A stretch of 64,000 nt of DNA from Catellatospora vulcania (GCF_009720385.1 NZ_ML769303.1:211979-275978), one strand, 5' to 3'. Shown: positions 41,502-49,408, counted from the first letter of the stretch. Program-made: numbers and translations. Notes: generated from the sequence alone by a model not told the origin.

Positions 41502-43019
41502 TCAGTTGGTGGCGAGGATGTGTTCGGCGACCGGGAGGGCGGCGGCGCGCTGCGGCGGCACCAGGCCCAGGCGGGTGCGCCGGTCGAGCAGGTCGTCGAC
41601 GGTGAGCGCGCCCTCGTGGCGCACCGCCCACTGCAGCTCGGCCCCGGTCACCGGGCTGCCGGGCGCGACGGGGGTGTGCAGTTCCGGGGCGGCCTGCGCC
41701 AGGACGGCCGGGGCCTCGGTGCCGTAGCGGGCGATGAGGCGGGCGGGGGCGGGCACGCGGGCCAGCAGGTCGCGGGACGCCGCCCCGGGCAATGGCAGGT
41801 CGCGCGTGCGGCATGGGCCGGCGTGCACGCCCCGCCGTGCGGCCAGCACGTCCACGGTGTCCTGCGCCATCCGCCGGTACGTGGTCAGCTTGCCGCCGAC
41901 GACGGTGACCACCCCGTCGCGGCCCTGCACGACGGCATGGCGGCGGGAGATGTCGGCGGTCCGCCCACCGGCGGCCATCAGCGGGCGCAGCCCGGCGAAC
42001 GTGCCGAGCACGTCGGCCCGGCGCACCGGGGTCTCCAGGGCGGAATTGAGCACGTCGAGCAGGAAGTCCACATCCGACTCGGGGACCTCGGGCACGTCCG
42101 GGACCGGGCCGTCGACCGGCTCGTCGGTGAGCCCGACGTAGACCAGGCCGTCCGCCTGCGGCAGCACGATCACGAAGCGGGACAGCTCGCCGGGCACCGG
42201 AATGGTCAGCCCCGCCCACAGGCCGCCGAGCAGCGCCGACGGCAGGACGAGGTGCGTGCCGCGGGACGGCCGCAGGGTGATGTCGGGGGCGAGCTGCCCG
42301 GCCCAGACGCCGGTCGCGTTGACGACCGCCCGGGCCCGGACGGTGTGCCGCGCCCCGGTCAGCGTGTCGACCACGGCGGCCCCGTCGCCGGCCAGCTCGG
42401 TCGCGCGGCAGCGGGTCAGCACCTTCGCGCCCGCCCCGGCCGCGGCTCTGGCCAGGCCGGTGACCAGCCGGGCGTCGTCGCACAGCTGCCCGTCCCAGGA
42501 CAGCCGCGCCCCGCGCAGCCCGCCGGAGCGCAGCGCGGGCACCATGCCTCGCGCCTCGGCGGCCGACAGCGTGCGCACCCCGGGCAGGACGGCGCGCCGG
42601 GTGCCCGCGGCCAGGCGCAGCAGGTCGCCGGCGCGCAGCCCGGCCCCGGCCAGCCCGACGGTCAGCGGCGCGGTGTACGCCGTCGCGGGCAGCACCATCG
42701 GCAGCGCCCGGGTCAGGTGCGGGGCGGTGCGGGCCAGCAGCGTGCCGCGCTCGACGGCGCTCTCGTACGCCACCCCGACCTCCCCCTTGGCCAGGTAGCG
42801 CAGCCCGCCGTGGACCAGTTTGGAACTCCACCGCGAGGTGCCGAAGGCGAGGTCGTGGGCGTCGATGGCGGCAACGGACAGCCCGCGGGTGGCCGCGTCC
42901 AGCGCGACCCCGGCGCCGGTCACGCCGAGCCCGACCACCAGCACGTCCACCACCTCGCCCGCGGTGAGTGCGGCCAGCTCGCGCGCCCGGCGTGCCGCAG
43001 TCAGAGAGGTGTCCGACAC
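41502..43019 (-). CDS. glpD: Glycerol-3-phosphate dehydrogenase/oxidase
   Basis: 505 aa. FAD-binding Rossmann motif VLVVGLGVTGAGVALDAATRGLSVAAIDAHD at residues about 26-56, then the GlpD signature FGTSRWSSKLVHGGLRYLAKGEVGVAYE, RPSRGTHLVLP and FAGLRPLMAAGGRTADISRRHAV, and the C-terminal VVGGKLTTYRRMAQDTVDVL plus the DAO_C-type tail. Oxidises sn-glycerol-3-phosphate to dihydroxyacetone phosphate at the membrane, the substrate level at which AGPS-like enzymes act. It is flanked by two AGPS-like oxidases, one on each strand, with a shared palindrome at its divergent promoter. It is not next to glpK or glpF, so it may serve lipid metabolism rather than glycerol catabolism alone. Confidence 0.93.
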   Translation of the reverse strand: MSDTSLTAARRARELAALTAGEVVDVLVVGLGVTGAGVALDAATRGLSVAAIDAHDLAFGTSRWSSKLVHGGLRYLAKGEVGVAYESAVERGTLLARTAPHLTRALPMVLPATAYTAPLTVGLAGAGLRAGDLLRLAAGTRRAVLPGVRTLSAAEARGMVPALRSGGLRGARLSWDGQLCDDARLVTGLARAAAGAGAKVLTRCRATELAGDGAAVVDTLTGARHTVRARAVVNATGVWAGQLAPDITLRPSRGTHLVLPSALLGGLWAGLTIPVPGELSRFVIVLPQADGLVYVGLTDEPVDGPVPDVPEVPESDVDFLLDVLNSALETPVRRADVLGTFAGLRPLMAAGGRTADISRRHAVVQGRDGVVTVVGGKLTTYRRMAQDTVDVLAARRGVHAGPCRTRDLPLPGAASRDLLARVPAPARLIARYGTEAPAVLAQAAPELHTPVAPGSPVTGAELQWAVRHEGALTVDDLLDRRTRLGLVPPQRAAALPVAEHILATN

Positions 43020-43040
43020 GGGTCTCCTCCTTGCGCCGAA

Positions 43041-43065
43041 GTGACACTTGATGTAACTCTGTCAC
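43041..43065. promoter_or_regulatory. Palindromic operator between glpD and the second FAD oxidase
   Basis: Inverted repeat GTGACA (43041-43046) ... TGTCAC (43060-43065), total 25 bases, within the 48 bases between the divergent glpD and oxidase starts; a repressor here would control both. The TetR gene at 45628-46251 is a candidate binder (inference). Confidence 0.55.
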
Positions 43066-43067
43066 AC

Positions 43068-44633
43068 ATGGATGCGATGCGGGAAGAGCGGCGGGCCGGC
43101 TGGGCGCGCTGGGGCACACCGGAGCAGGCGAAGCCGCTGCCCGAGGCCGTGGCAGGGCTGCTCAAGCAAGTCTTCGAGGTCACGCCGCCGGCCCCGGCGG
43201 TCACGCCGGACGCGGTCGCCGTCTCCGTTCCCGCGCTGGCGGAGCAGGCCCGTGCCGCGCTCGCCGCGGTGGTGGGCGCGGAACACGTCAGCACCGAGCT
43301 CGCGGCGCGGGCGCTGCTCGCCTCGGGCAAGTCCACTCCCGACCTGTTCCACCAGCGCACCGGCGAGCTGCCCGCGCTCCCGGCCGCGGTCGTCGCCCCG
43401 GCCGACCACGACCAGGTGCTGGCCGTGCTGGCGGTCTGCGCCGAGCACCGGCTCGCGGTGGTGCCGCTCGGCGGCGGCACCTCGGTCGTCGGCGGGCTGA
43501 CCCCCGACACCGGCGGCTATCTCACGCTGGACCTGCGCCGCCTCGACCGGCTGGTCGCCGTCGACCCGGTGTCGCGCACCGCGGTGCTGCAGGCCGGGCT
43601 GCCCGCGCCGCGCGCCGACGAGCTGCTCGCCGAGCACGGCTTCACCCTCGGCCACGTCCCGCAGTCGTACGAGTACGCCACCATCGGCGGCTTCGCCGCC
43701 ACCCGCTCCTCCGGCCAGGCTTCGGCGGGCTACGGCCGCTTCGACGACATGGTCGTCGGGATGACGGTGGCCACCCCGCGCGGCACGATCAGCACCGGCC
43801 GCGCTCCCGCCTCGGCGGCCGGGCCGGACCTGCGCCGGCTGTTCCTGGGCTCGGAGGGCGCGTTCGGCGTGATCACCGACGTGACCGTACGGGTCCGCCC
43901 GCTGCCCGCCCAGCGGCGCTACGAGGGCTGGCGGTTCGAGTCGTTCACCGACGGCGCCGCGGCGGCCCGGCGGCTGGCCCAGGACGGGCCGCGGCCGACC
44001 GTGCTGCGGCTGTCCGACGAGGTGGAGACCATGCTCGGGGCGACCGGACGGGGCCGCGGCGACGGCGGCTGCCTGATGGTGGTCGGCCACGAGGGCGCGT
44101 CGGTGGACCGGGCCGCGGCCGACACCGCGGCGGTGCTGCGCGAGTGCGGCGGCCAGGAGCTGGGCACCGAGCCGGGGGAGCAGTGGGCCGCACACCGGTT
44201 CGACGCGCCCTACCTGCGCGACGCGCTGCTCGACGCGGGCGCGTTCGCCGAGACGCTGGAGACCGCCGCGTTCTGGTCCGCCCTGCCCGGCCTGTACGAG
44301 GCCGTCCGCGAAGCGCTGTTCGCGGCGCTGCCCGTGCCGTCGATGGTGCTGTGCCACATCTCGCACGTGTACGAGACCGGCGCCTCCCTCTACTTCACCG
44401 TCGTCACCGCGTACGGCGACGAGCCGGTGGCGCGCTGGCAGCGGGCCAAGGCCGCGGCCAACGACGCGATCATCGCGGCCGGCGGGACGATCAGCCACCA
44501 CCACGGCGTCGGCACCGAGCACCGCGACTGGTTCGCCCAGGAGATCGGCCCGCTCGGGGTCGACGTGCTGCGCGCCGTCAAGCGCGAACTGGATCCGGCG
44601 CGGGTGCTGAACCCGGGGATTCTGGTGCCCTGA
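43068..44633 (+). CDS. FAD-binding oxidase, alkylglycerone-phosphate-synthase-like
   Basis: 521 aa from ATG 43068; a second ATG at 43077 (MREERRAGW) is possible. Same family as the gene at 39842: LAVVPLGGGTSVVGGLTPDTGGYLTLDL, VPQSYEYATIGGFAATRSSGQASAGYGRFDDMVVGMTVATPRG, LFLGSEGAFGVITDVTVRVRP, and ISHHHGVGTEHRDWFAQEIGPLGVDVLRAVKRELDPARVLNPGIL, where the HHH motif and the ending match AGPS more closely than the paralogue does. Expected cofactor is non-covalent FAD. A lipid-kinase gene overlaps its stop (TGATG), so the two are coupled; glpD is divergent. The set points to glycerol-derived ether lipid formation, unproven here. Confidence 0.88.
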   Translation: MDAMREERRAGWARWGTPEQAKPLPEAVAGLLKQVFEVTPPAPAVTPDAVAVSVPALAEQARAALAAVVGAEHVSTELAARALLASGKSTPDLFHQRTGELPALPAAVVAPADHDQVLAVLAVCAEHRLAVVPLGGGTSVVGGLTPDTGGYLTLDLRRLDRLVAVDPVSRTAVLQAGLPAPRADELLAEHGFTLGHVPQSYEYATIGGFAATRSSGQASAGYGRFDDMVVGMTVATPRGTISTGRAPASAAGPDLRRLFLGSEGAFGVITDVTVRVRPLPAQRRYEGWRFESFTDGAAAARRLAQDGPRPTVLRLSDEVETMLGATGRGRGDGGCLMVVGHEGASVDRAAADTAAVLRECGGQELGTEPGEQWAAHRFDAPYLRDALLDAGAFAETLETAAFWSALPGLYEAVREALFAALPVPSMVLCHISHVYETGASLYFTVVTAYGDEPVARWQRAKAAANDAIIAAGGTISHHHGVGTEHRDWFAQEIGPLGVDVLRAVKRELDPARVLNPGILVP

Positions 44634-45523
44634 TGACCCGGTCGTTCACGGCGGTGGTCGGCCCGGCCGCGCGGCGTGGGCTGGCCCGGCTGATGCCGGT
44701 CGCGCAGCTGCTTCGCGCGGGCGGGGCGCGGGTGCGCGTCGAGTACACCGGCGGTGTCGAGCAGGCCCGCGAGGTCGCCCGGCGCTGTGCCGCCGACGGC
44801 GACGTGGTGCTCGCCGCCGGGGGCGACGGCACGCTGCGCTGCCTCGGCGCGGCGCTGGCGGGCACGGGCGGCGTGCTCGGCGTCGTCCCGGCCGGGCGCG
44901 GCAACGACTTCGCCCGCCAGCTCGGCCTGCCGTCCCGGCCGGAAGACGTGGCGCGGCTCCTGCTGGACGGCGAGCCGCGCCGTGTCGACGTGCTCGACGC
45001 CGGTGGCGAGATCGTGCTGGGCAGCGTGTACGCCGGGGTGGACGCCGCCGCCAACGAGCGTGCCAACCGCGCCCGGTTCACCCCGGCCGCCCTGGTCTAC
45101 CCGCTGGCCGGGGCACGTGCGCTGGTCGGTTGGCGGCCCACCGTCTACCGGCTCACCGTCGACGGGCAGGAGCGGTCGGTGCGGGCGTATTCGGTGGTGG
45201 TGGCCAACTCCGGCTACTACGGCGGCGGCCTGCACGTCGCGCCCGGCGCGGCCGCCGACGACGGGCTGCTCGACGTGGTCGTGCTCGGCGAGGTGTCCAA
45301 ACTGCTGTTCCCGCTGGTGCTACGGGAGATGCGCGGCGGCAGGCACGTACGCCGCCCGCAGGTCACCGTGCTGCGCGGGACCTCGGTCACCGTCGCCGCC
45401 GACCGCCCGGTGCCCGCCTACGCCGACGGCGACCCGCTCACCGTGCTCGGCGAGCTGCCGATCCGTGTGCTCCCCGCCGCCCTGTCGCTCTTCGCCCCTG
45501 TCGCGAGCCCTGTTCTGTCATAG
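44633..45523 (+). CDS. Diacylglycerol/lipid kinase family protein
   Basis: 296 aa; ATG 44633 overlaps the previous stop (TGATG). Contains the DAGK catalytic motif AAGGDGTLRCLGAAL (GGDGTL at about residues 62-67) and the second motif GVVPAGRGNDFARQLGLP, plus the C-terminal beta-domain motifs YSVVVANSGYYGGGLHVAPGAAADDGLLDVVVL and VPAYADGDPL, as in YegS/DgkB-type soluble kinases. It phosphorylates a lipid alcohol such as diacylglycerol. Being coupled to an AGPS-like gene suggests it phosphorylates an alkyl- or acylglycerol in the same pathway. Its stop codon lies inside the left arm of the bidirectional hairpin at 45520. Confidence 0.88.
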   Translation: MTRSFTAVVGPAARRGLARLMPVAQLLRAGGARVRVEYTGGVEQAREVARRCAADGDVVLAAGGDGTLRCLGAALAGTGGVLGVVPAGRGNDFARQLGLPSRPEDVARLLLDGEPRRVDVLDAGGEIVLGSVYAGVDAAANERANRARFTPAALVYPLAGARALVGWRPTVYRLTVDGQERSVRAYSVVVANSGYYGGGLHVAPGAAADDGLLDVVVLGEVSKLLFPLVLREMRGGRHVRRPQVTVLRGTSVTVAADRPVPAYADGDPLTVLGELPIRVLPAALSLFAPVASPVLS

Positions 45524-45584
45524 GCGCTGGCCTATCTGATCGAGTCCGATCTACAAAAAATCGATCAGATAGGCCAGCGTCTAT
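45520..45584. terminator. Bidirectional hairpin between lipid kinase and TetR genes
   Basis: 24-bp arms 45520-45543 / 45561-45584 with one mismatch, 17-base loop containing six A's. It includes the kinase stop codon (TAG 45521-45523) and serves the convergent TetR gene as well. Confidence 0.8.
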
Positions 45585-45627
45585 CAAGGACGGGCGGTGC
45601 GGCGGCACGGAGTGCCCGCCCCCGGAA

Positions 45628-46251
45628 TCAGCGCGGGGCACGGTTGGCGGGCGCGGTGGGGGAGAGGTAGCGGTCGAGGAGGAGGGTCAGTTCCTCGTCG
45701 AGGTCGGACGGGGTGTGGCCGTCGGTGACGGTGGCCACGGACAGCACGAAGGACTGGGCGGTCAGCAGGACGGCGCGGGCCAGGCGGGCCGGGTCGCCGG
45801 GGCGCACCGAGCCTTCGGCCTGCCCGGCCGCGATCATCTCGACCAGGAAGCCGAGCATCTCCTCCTGCCCCGCGCCGCGACGGTCCAGCATGTACGGCAG
45901 CAGGATCTCCGGATCCACTTCCATGATCTTGCGGAGCAGCGGGTGGGTGCGCAGCGTCGCCGCGGCGGCCACGGACTGCGCCACCAGGCGGGACCGCAGC
46001 GGCCCGTCCGACGCCGCCGCCTGCCGTGCCGCGTCCACGATCACGCGATGCCACTCCCGGCTCATCAGGTCGCCGACCAGGCTCTGCACGTCGGGCCAGC
46101 GGCGGTACACCGACATCCGGGACACCCCGGCCCGGCGCGCCACGTCCGTCACCGTCGTCCGGCGCACGCCGTACGCCAGCACGCAGTCACGGGCGGCGTC
46201 GAGCACGAGGTCCTCCACGCGCCGTCCGCCCGGCTCCTCCTCAGCGTCCAC
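45628..46251 (-). CDS. TetR-family transcriptional regulator
   Basis: 207 aa. N-terminal HTH about residues 12-60 (VEDLVLDAARDCVLAYGVRRTTVTDVARRAGVSRMSVYRRWPDVQSLVGDLMSREW), with a variable helical ligand domain (LLRKIMEVDPEILLPYMLDRRGAGQEEMLGFLVEMIAAG). Convergent with the kinase of the ether-lipid-like cluster and within 3 kb of the GTGACA/TGTCAC palindrome, so it is the likely local repressor, with a lipid-like ligand plausible. A TGTCAC half-site also occurs in its own upstream region at 46296, weakly suggesting autoregulation. The true target is not shown by sequence alone. Confidence 0.88.
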   Translation of the reverse strand: MDAEEEPGGRRVEDLVLDAARDCVLAYGVRRTTVTDVARRAGVSRMSVYRRWPDVQSLVGDLMSREWHRVIVDAARQAAASDGPLRSRLVAQSVAAAATLRTHPLLRKIMEVDPEILLPYMLDRRGAGQEEMLGFLVEMIAAGQAEGSVRPGDPARLARAVLLTAQSFVLSVATVTDGHTPSDLDEELTLLLDRYLSPTAPANRAPR

Positions 46252-46364
46252 CGGCCCATGTGTACCACGCCCGGCTTCCGCGCAGCGCCGGACGGTGTCA
46301 CAGTGGTACCCGGCCCGCGCGGCAGCGCCGGCGTCCTGCCGTACCCCTCAGCCTGGGAGCCCGT

Positions 46365-46838
46365 ATGACCACCGAGCCGCAGCCGGTCGACGACACCACC
46401 CCGGAGCCGGAGCCGCAGCCGGACCCGCAGCCCGCGCCGCCTGCCCGCACCTGGTCCCGGCCGTCCGCGGGGACGCTGGCCGCGGTGCTGATCGCGTTCC
46501 TGCTGGGCGGCCTGCTCTGCGGTGGGCTCGGCCTCGCGGCCGGCCTGATGGCGGGACACCACCGCGGCCACCACGACTTCGACCGGGTCGAGCGCGGCCC
46601 GTGGGGCGGCGAGCGCGACCGGGGGGAGCGGGTGCGGCCCGAGCAGCGGCTGCGTGACCAGGAGTTGAAGCGTCAGCTGCTGGAGCGGCTGCGCCAGCGC
46701 GGCTTCGAGGGCCAGCCGATGCCCTGGCCGCTCCCGCCGAGGACGCTGCCGGACGGCGGCGGCGCGCCGCTGCCCGTGCCTCCGCCCACCGCGCCCATCG
46801 CGCCCGCCGCGCCTGCCTCGCCCACCACAGCGCCCTGA
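46365..46838 (+). CDS. Single-pass membrane protein with Pro-rich ends
   Basis: 157 aa from ATG 46365 (GGGAG seven bases upstream). N-terminus is acidic and Pro-rich (TTPEPEPQPDPQPAPPARTW), one membrane span at about residues 38-64 (LAAVLIAFLLGGLLCGGLGLAAGLMAG), then a HHRGHHDF patch, a charged helix (QRLRDQELKRQLLERLRQRGFEG) and a Pro/Ala-rich tail. No known domain is recognised. It could be a small scaffold or stress membrane protein. It is not obviously linked to the TetR gene upstream or the membrane protein downstream. Confidence 0.7.
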   Translation: MTTEPQPVDDTTPEPEPQPDPQPAPPARTWSRPSAGTLAAVLIAFLLGGLLCGGLGLAAGLMAGHHRGHHDFDRVERGPWGGERDRGERVRPEQRLRDQELKRQLLERLRQRGFEGQPMPWPLPPRTLPDGGGAPLPVPPPTAPIAPAAPASPTTAP

Positions 46839-46942
46839 CCCGTGCGGGTCGATCGTGGGCACTCCTGCGGTCGGCGCGTGGTGATCGACGGCGATATCCT
46901 TTGTCCCGCCACGGAACCGCTCACGGCAGGATGGGGATCCAC

Positions 46943-48043
46943 ATGGTCAGCACCGCACCCGAACAGGTCGCCACGGCGTCCGATCCCGACCGGCCGGTGA
47001 CCTCTTACCGCACCGACCTGGTGACCGTGCTGCTGGGCACGTGGTTCACCATCGGCCTGATGGTCGACGCCTGGGCGCACAACAACGTGCCCGAGCTGGA
47101 GACGTTCTTCACGCCCTGGCACGCGGTCTTCTACTGGGGTTTCATCGTGACCGCGGGCTGGATCCTGTGGACCTGCCGGGCGGCGTTCCGCGGCGGGCGG
47201 CTGCCCGACCTGCGCGCCATGCCGGCCGGGTACCCGGCGGCGTTGCTGGCGATCGGCGGGTTCGCGCTGGCGGGTCTCGGGGACATGCTCTGGCACGTCG
47301 TGTTCGGTGTCGAGCAGACCATCGACATCCTGTTCAGCCCCACCCATCTGGGCCTGGTCACCGCGATGATGGTCATCGTGACCACGCCGCTGCGCACGGC
47401 GTGGGCGCGCCGCACCGACCCGGCCCCCGGGCTGCTGGGCCTGCTCCCGGCGGTGCTGTCCATCGCGCTGGGCGCGACCCTGGTGCTGCTCTTCCTGCAG
47501 TACGCGAACGCGCTGGTGTACACCCCGGGCCGGATCATGATGGCGCTGACCAATCTCGACGAGCGGCTCAGCTCCGACATGGCGACCTCGATCCTGGTCA
47601 CCAACCTGGTGCTGCTCATCCCGATCCTGACGCTGGCCCGGCGCTGGGCGCTGCCGCCCGGCAGCGTCACGGTCGTCTACGCGGTGATCGGTGCGCTCTG
47701 CGCCGCGATCACCGGGTTCGGCAACCTCGAACTCATCGGCGGCCTGCTGGTCGCCGGGGTGCTCACCGACCTGGTCGTGCTGTGGCTGCGGCCGTCGCCC
47801 GCGCGCCGCGGCAGGCTGTGGGCACTGGCCGCGCTGGCCGGCCTGTTCACCTGGTCTCTCTACCTGGCGATCGGCTTCCTGTTCACGCCGCAGATGATCG
47901 ACCCCTCGGGTACCTCCGTCGCGGCGCAGGCGCTGCCCGAGCTCTACACCGGCATCCCGGTGGTGCAGGCGCTGGCGGGTCTGCTGGTGGCGGTCGTGCT
48001 GGCCGCGACCGGCCGCCCGAGCGCGGCGGTCACGCAGGAGTAG
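46943..48043 (+). CDS. Multi-pass membrane protein of unknown function
   Basis: 366 aa from ATG 46943 (GGGATCC just upstream; ATG 46931 is an alternative). About nine to ten hydrophobic segments, with conserved-looking polar positions inside them: GTWFTIGLMVDAWAHNN, ETFFTPWHAVFYWGF, LGDMLWHVVFGVEQTIDILFSPTHLGLV. Histidines and acidic residues in predicted helices (DAWAHNN, PWHA, FSPTHLG) might bind a metal or haem, but no family is recognised. A strong T-tailed terminator follows. It has no clear partner gene. Confidence 0.75.
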   Translation: MVSTAPEQVATASDPDRPVTSYRTDLVTVLLGTWFTIGLMVDAWAHNNVPELETFFTPWHAVFYWGFIVTAGWILWTCRAAFRGGRLPDLRAMPAGYPAALLAIGGFALAGLGDMLWHVVFGVEQTIDILFSPTHLGLVTAMMVIVTTPLRTAWARRTDPAPGLLGLLPAVLSIALGATLVLLFLQYANALVYTPGRIMMALTNLDERLSSDMATSILVTNLVLLIPILTLARRWALPPGSVTVVYAVIGALCAAITGFGNLELIGGLLVAGVLTDLVVLWLRPSPARRGRLWALAALAGLFTWSLYLAIGFLFTPQMIDPSGTSVAAQALPELYTGIPVVQALAGLLVAVVLAATGRPSAAVTQE

Positions 48044-48054
48044 TGCCCGGGGAC

Positions 48055-48090
48055 GAAGAAAAGGGGCGCCCGAGGGCGCCCCTTTTCTTC
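48055..48090. terminator. Strong bidirectional intrinsic terminator
   Basis: Perfect 16-bp stem 48055-48070 / 48075-48090, loop CGAG, with A-rich and T-rich ends that give U-tracts in both directions; between convergent genes. Confidence 0.9.
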
Positions 48091-48103
48091 GTTGTGGATC
48101 CTG

Positions 48104-48259
48104 TCACCAGTAATGGCGTCTTCCGCCCACCGGACGGCCCACCGCGCCCAGGATCCAGAGGATCGCGCCGACGATCAGCAGAATCAAGCCGATCGTCCAG
48201 AGAATGCTGATGTGGAGGAAATACCCCAGCAGCAACAGAATCAGGCCTAGAACGAGCAC
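48104..48259 (-). CDS. DUF6131-like small hydrophobic membrane protein
   Basis: 51 aa, GTG start at 48259 with GGGGAGA five bases before. The sequence begins MLVLGLILLLLGYFLHISILW and ends VGRPVGGRRHYW, with two hydrophobic segments split by a short turn (HISILWT) and a basic end. This matches the pattern of DUF6131-type actinobacterial peptides. It is shorter than typical gene-calling thresholds. A perfect sigma-B-type promoter (48302-48327) lies 43 bases upstream, so it is a likely general-stress gene. Probable integral membrane peptide; molecular role unknown. Confidence 0.82.
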   Translation of the reverse strand: MLVLGLILLLLGYFLHISILWTIGLILLIVGAILWILGAVGRPVGGRRHYW

Positions 48260-48301
48260 TTCGATCTCCCCACTCGAGGAACACTCCCCATCAGCGATCA
48301 G

Positions 48302-48327
48302 GTACCCGGCACCCCGCGGGGTTAAAC
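48302..48327 (-). promoter_or_regulatory. Sigma-B-type promoter of the DUF6131-like gene
   Basis: On the minus strand GTTT (48327-48324), 16-base spacer, GGGTAC (48307-48302), 43 bases before the start codon. The spacer contains the palindrome CCCCGCGGGG. Confidence 0.7.
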
Positions 48328-48335
48328 CGGGCCGA

Positions 48336-48752
48336 TCACTTGGCGGCGGTGCCCACGGGTTCCCTCGCCGGCTGAGCCTGGGCGAGTTCCTCGGCGAGCT
48401 GCCGGGCGACCCGGCCGTGCATCGCCACCGCCCGCAGCCGCAGCAGCGCCACCTGCGTGACGACTTCGGACATCGGGCCGGGCCGGTGCGCCCAGAAGGT
48501 GCTCAGCAGGGGCTGGGTCAGATCGGCCAGCGCGCTGGGGTCGTGGTCGGGCGGCAGTGCATCGACGGACTGCCGGGTGGCGGCGATGGCCCGGTCGAGA
48601 CCCGCCTGCCAGGCCGGTCCCACCCGGCCGGTGCCCGGGTACGCCGGGTCGTTGCGCCAGGCCTGCCAGCGGTCGAGCAGAGTGATCAGCTCGGCGCGTA
48701 GCTCCGCCCGCTCCTCGTCGCTCGCCGTGATGAGCTGTTCACTGACTGTCAT
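48336..48752 (-). CDS. Conserved-looking hypothetical protein
   Basis: 138 aa, helical, with no membrane segment. Notable runs: SDEERAELRAELITLLDRWQAWRND, GPAWQAGLDRAIAATRQSVDALPPD and VTQVALLRLRAVAMHGRVARQLAEELA. There is no recognised domain. It sits inside the sigma-B island, but I see no GTTT..GGGTA motif before it, so it need not belong to the same regulon. Ordinary codon use and a clean ATG suggest a real gene. Confidence 0.65.
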   Translation of the reverse strand: MTVSEQLITASDEERAELRAELITLLDRWQAWRNDPAYPGTGRVGPAWQAGLDRAIAATRQSVDALPPDHDPSALADLTQPLLSTFWAHRPGPMSEVVTQVALLRLRAVAMHGRVARQLAEELAQAQPAREPVGTAAK

Positions 48753-48847
48753 GTCAACAGATCATAGGGTCACGATGGGTTCGCGGCGGGCACAACACGG
48801 GATGTCGCCGAGATGATCAGGATACACCCGACACCCTTCTGGCAAGC

Positions 48848-48873
48848 GTTTGTGCAGGCCGTGGCGGGGGTAT
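48848..48873 (+). promoter_or_regulatory. Sigma-B-type promoter of the 60-aa acidic protein
   Basis: GTTT (48848-48851), 16-base spacer, GGGTAT (48868-48873), followed 10 bases later by ATG 48884: a textbook match that leaves almost no leader. Confidence 0.7.
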
Positions 48874-48883
48874 GCAGTCAGAC

Positions 48884-49066
48884 ATGACCGATCACAGCCC
48901 GGAGGAGTACGAGCCGATCGAGCCGGCGGCCGGTTCCGACCTGGAGCACACCCGGGACGAGGCGCACCGCGACGAGGAACGTCGGCACGAGGACACCGAA
49001 CGACTGACCGAGGAGCGCCGCGACCCGCGCAACCCGCCCGAGCCGTTCTCGGGTTCCGAGCACTGA
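48884..49066 (+). CDS. Small acidic, highly charged protein (stress-type)
   Basis: 60 aa (MTDHSPEEYEPIEPAAGSDL...), rich in Glu, Asp, Arg and His; no hydrophobic core, so probably disordered. An in-frame ATG at 48872 lies inside the -10 element GGGTAT of the promoter at 48848-48873, and transcription should begin near 48880-48884, so the internal ATG 48884 is chosen, giving a leaderless or almost leaderless mRNA. Function unknown; charge pattern and promoter suggest a stress-induced protective protein. A hairpin (49114-49141) follows. Confidence 0.72.
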   Translation: MTDHSPEEYEPIEPAAGSDLEHTRDEAHRDEERRHEDTERLTEERRDPRNPPEPFSGSEH

Positions 49067-49081
49067 GGGCTGCCGAGCCGA

Positions 49082-49109
49082 ATTCGATACGCGACATTCG
49101 ATACGCGAC
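49082..49109. repeat. 14-bp tandem duplication
   Basis: ATTCGATACGCGAC is present twice head to tail (49082-49095, 49096-49109) just after the acidic-protein gene. Confidence 0.95.
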
Positions 49110-49113
49110 AGTG

Positions 49114-49141
49114 AAGGCGCCGCCCCCAGGGGCGGCGCCTT
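49114..49141. terminator. Bidirectional terminator between acidic-protein and csbD genes
   Basis: 13-base arms 49114-49126 / 49129-49141 with A- and T-rich ends; tight loop. Serves both convergent stress genes. Confidence 0.75.
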
Positions 49142-49164
49142 TCATGATCTGCAACTGCCGGCGA

Positions 49165-49368
49165 TCAGCGCAGCGCGTCCTTGGCCGCGTCCTTGGCGTC
49201 GCCCATGGCGTCCTTGGCCTTCTCGCCACCCTGCTTGGCCTTCGCCGAGGCCTGGTCCATCTTGCCCTCGGCCTCGAGGCTCTCGTTGTCGGTCATCTTG
49301 CCGGTGGCCTCTTTGGCCTTGCCCTTGGCGTTCTCGGCGGTGTTGCTGATCTTGTCGGTGATGCCCAT
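49165..49368 (-). CDS. csbD: CsbD-family stress-response protein
   Basis: 67 aa from ATG 49368 with AAGGAG upstream. Typical CsbD composition: MGITDKISNTAENAKGKAKEATGKMTDNESLEAEGKMDQASAKAKQGGEKAKDAMGDAKDAAKDALR, that is, repeated K/A/E/G segments with the family core KGKAKEATG(K)xTx(N)xxLEAEGK. Family members are hydrophilic general-stress proteins; Bacillus CsbD is a sigma-B regulon member. A GTTT-N15-GGGTAC promoter 41 bases upstream agrees with this. Confidence 0.92.
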   Translation of the reverse strand: MGITDKISNTAENAKGKAKEATGKMTDNESLEAEGKMDQASAKAKQGGEKAKDAMGDAKDAAKDALR

Positions 49369-49408
49369 GGTGCACTCCTTCGAGATAGCGGATATCTCTG
49401 ACACCTGA

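Noticed and set aside
41520-43067. Extension of the second AGPS-like gene upstream across glpD
   Set aside because: The added 516 codons are antisense to glpD with shadow composition; ATG 43068 fits the family's N-terminus.
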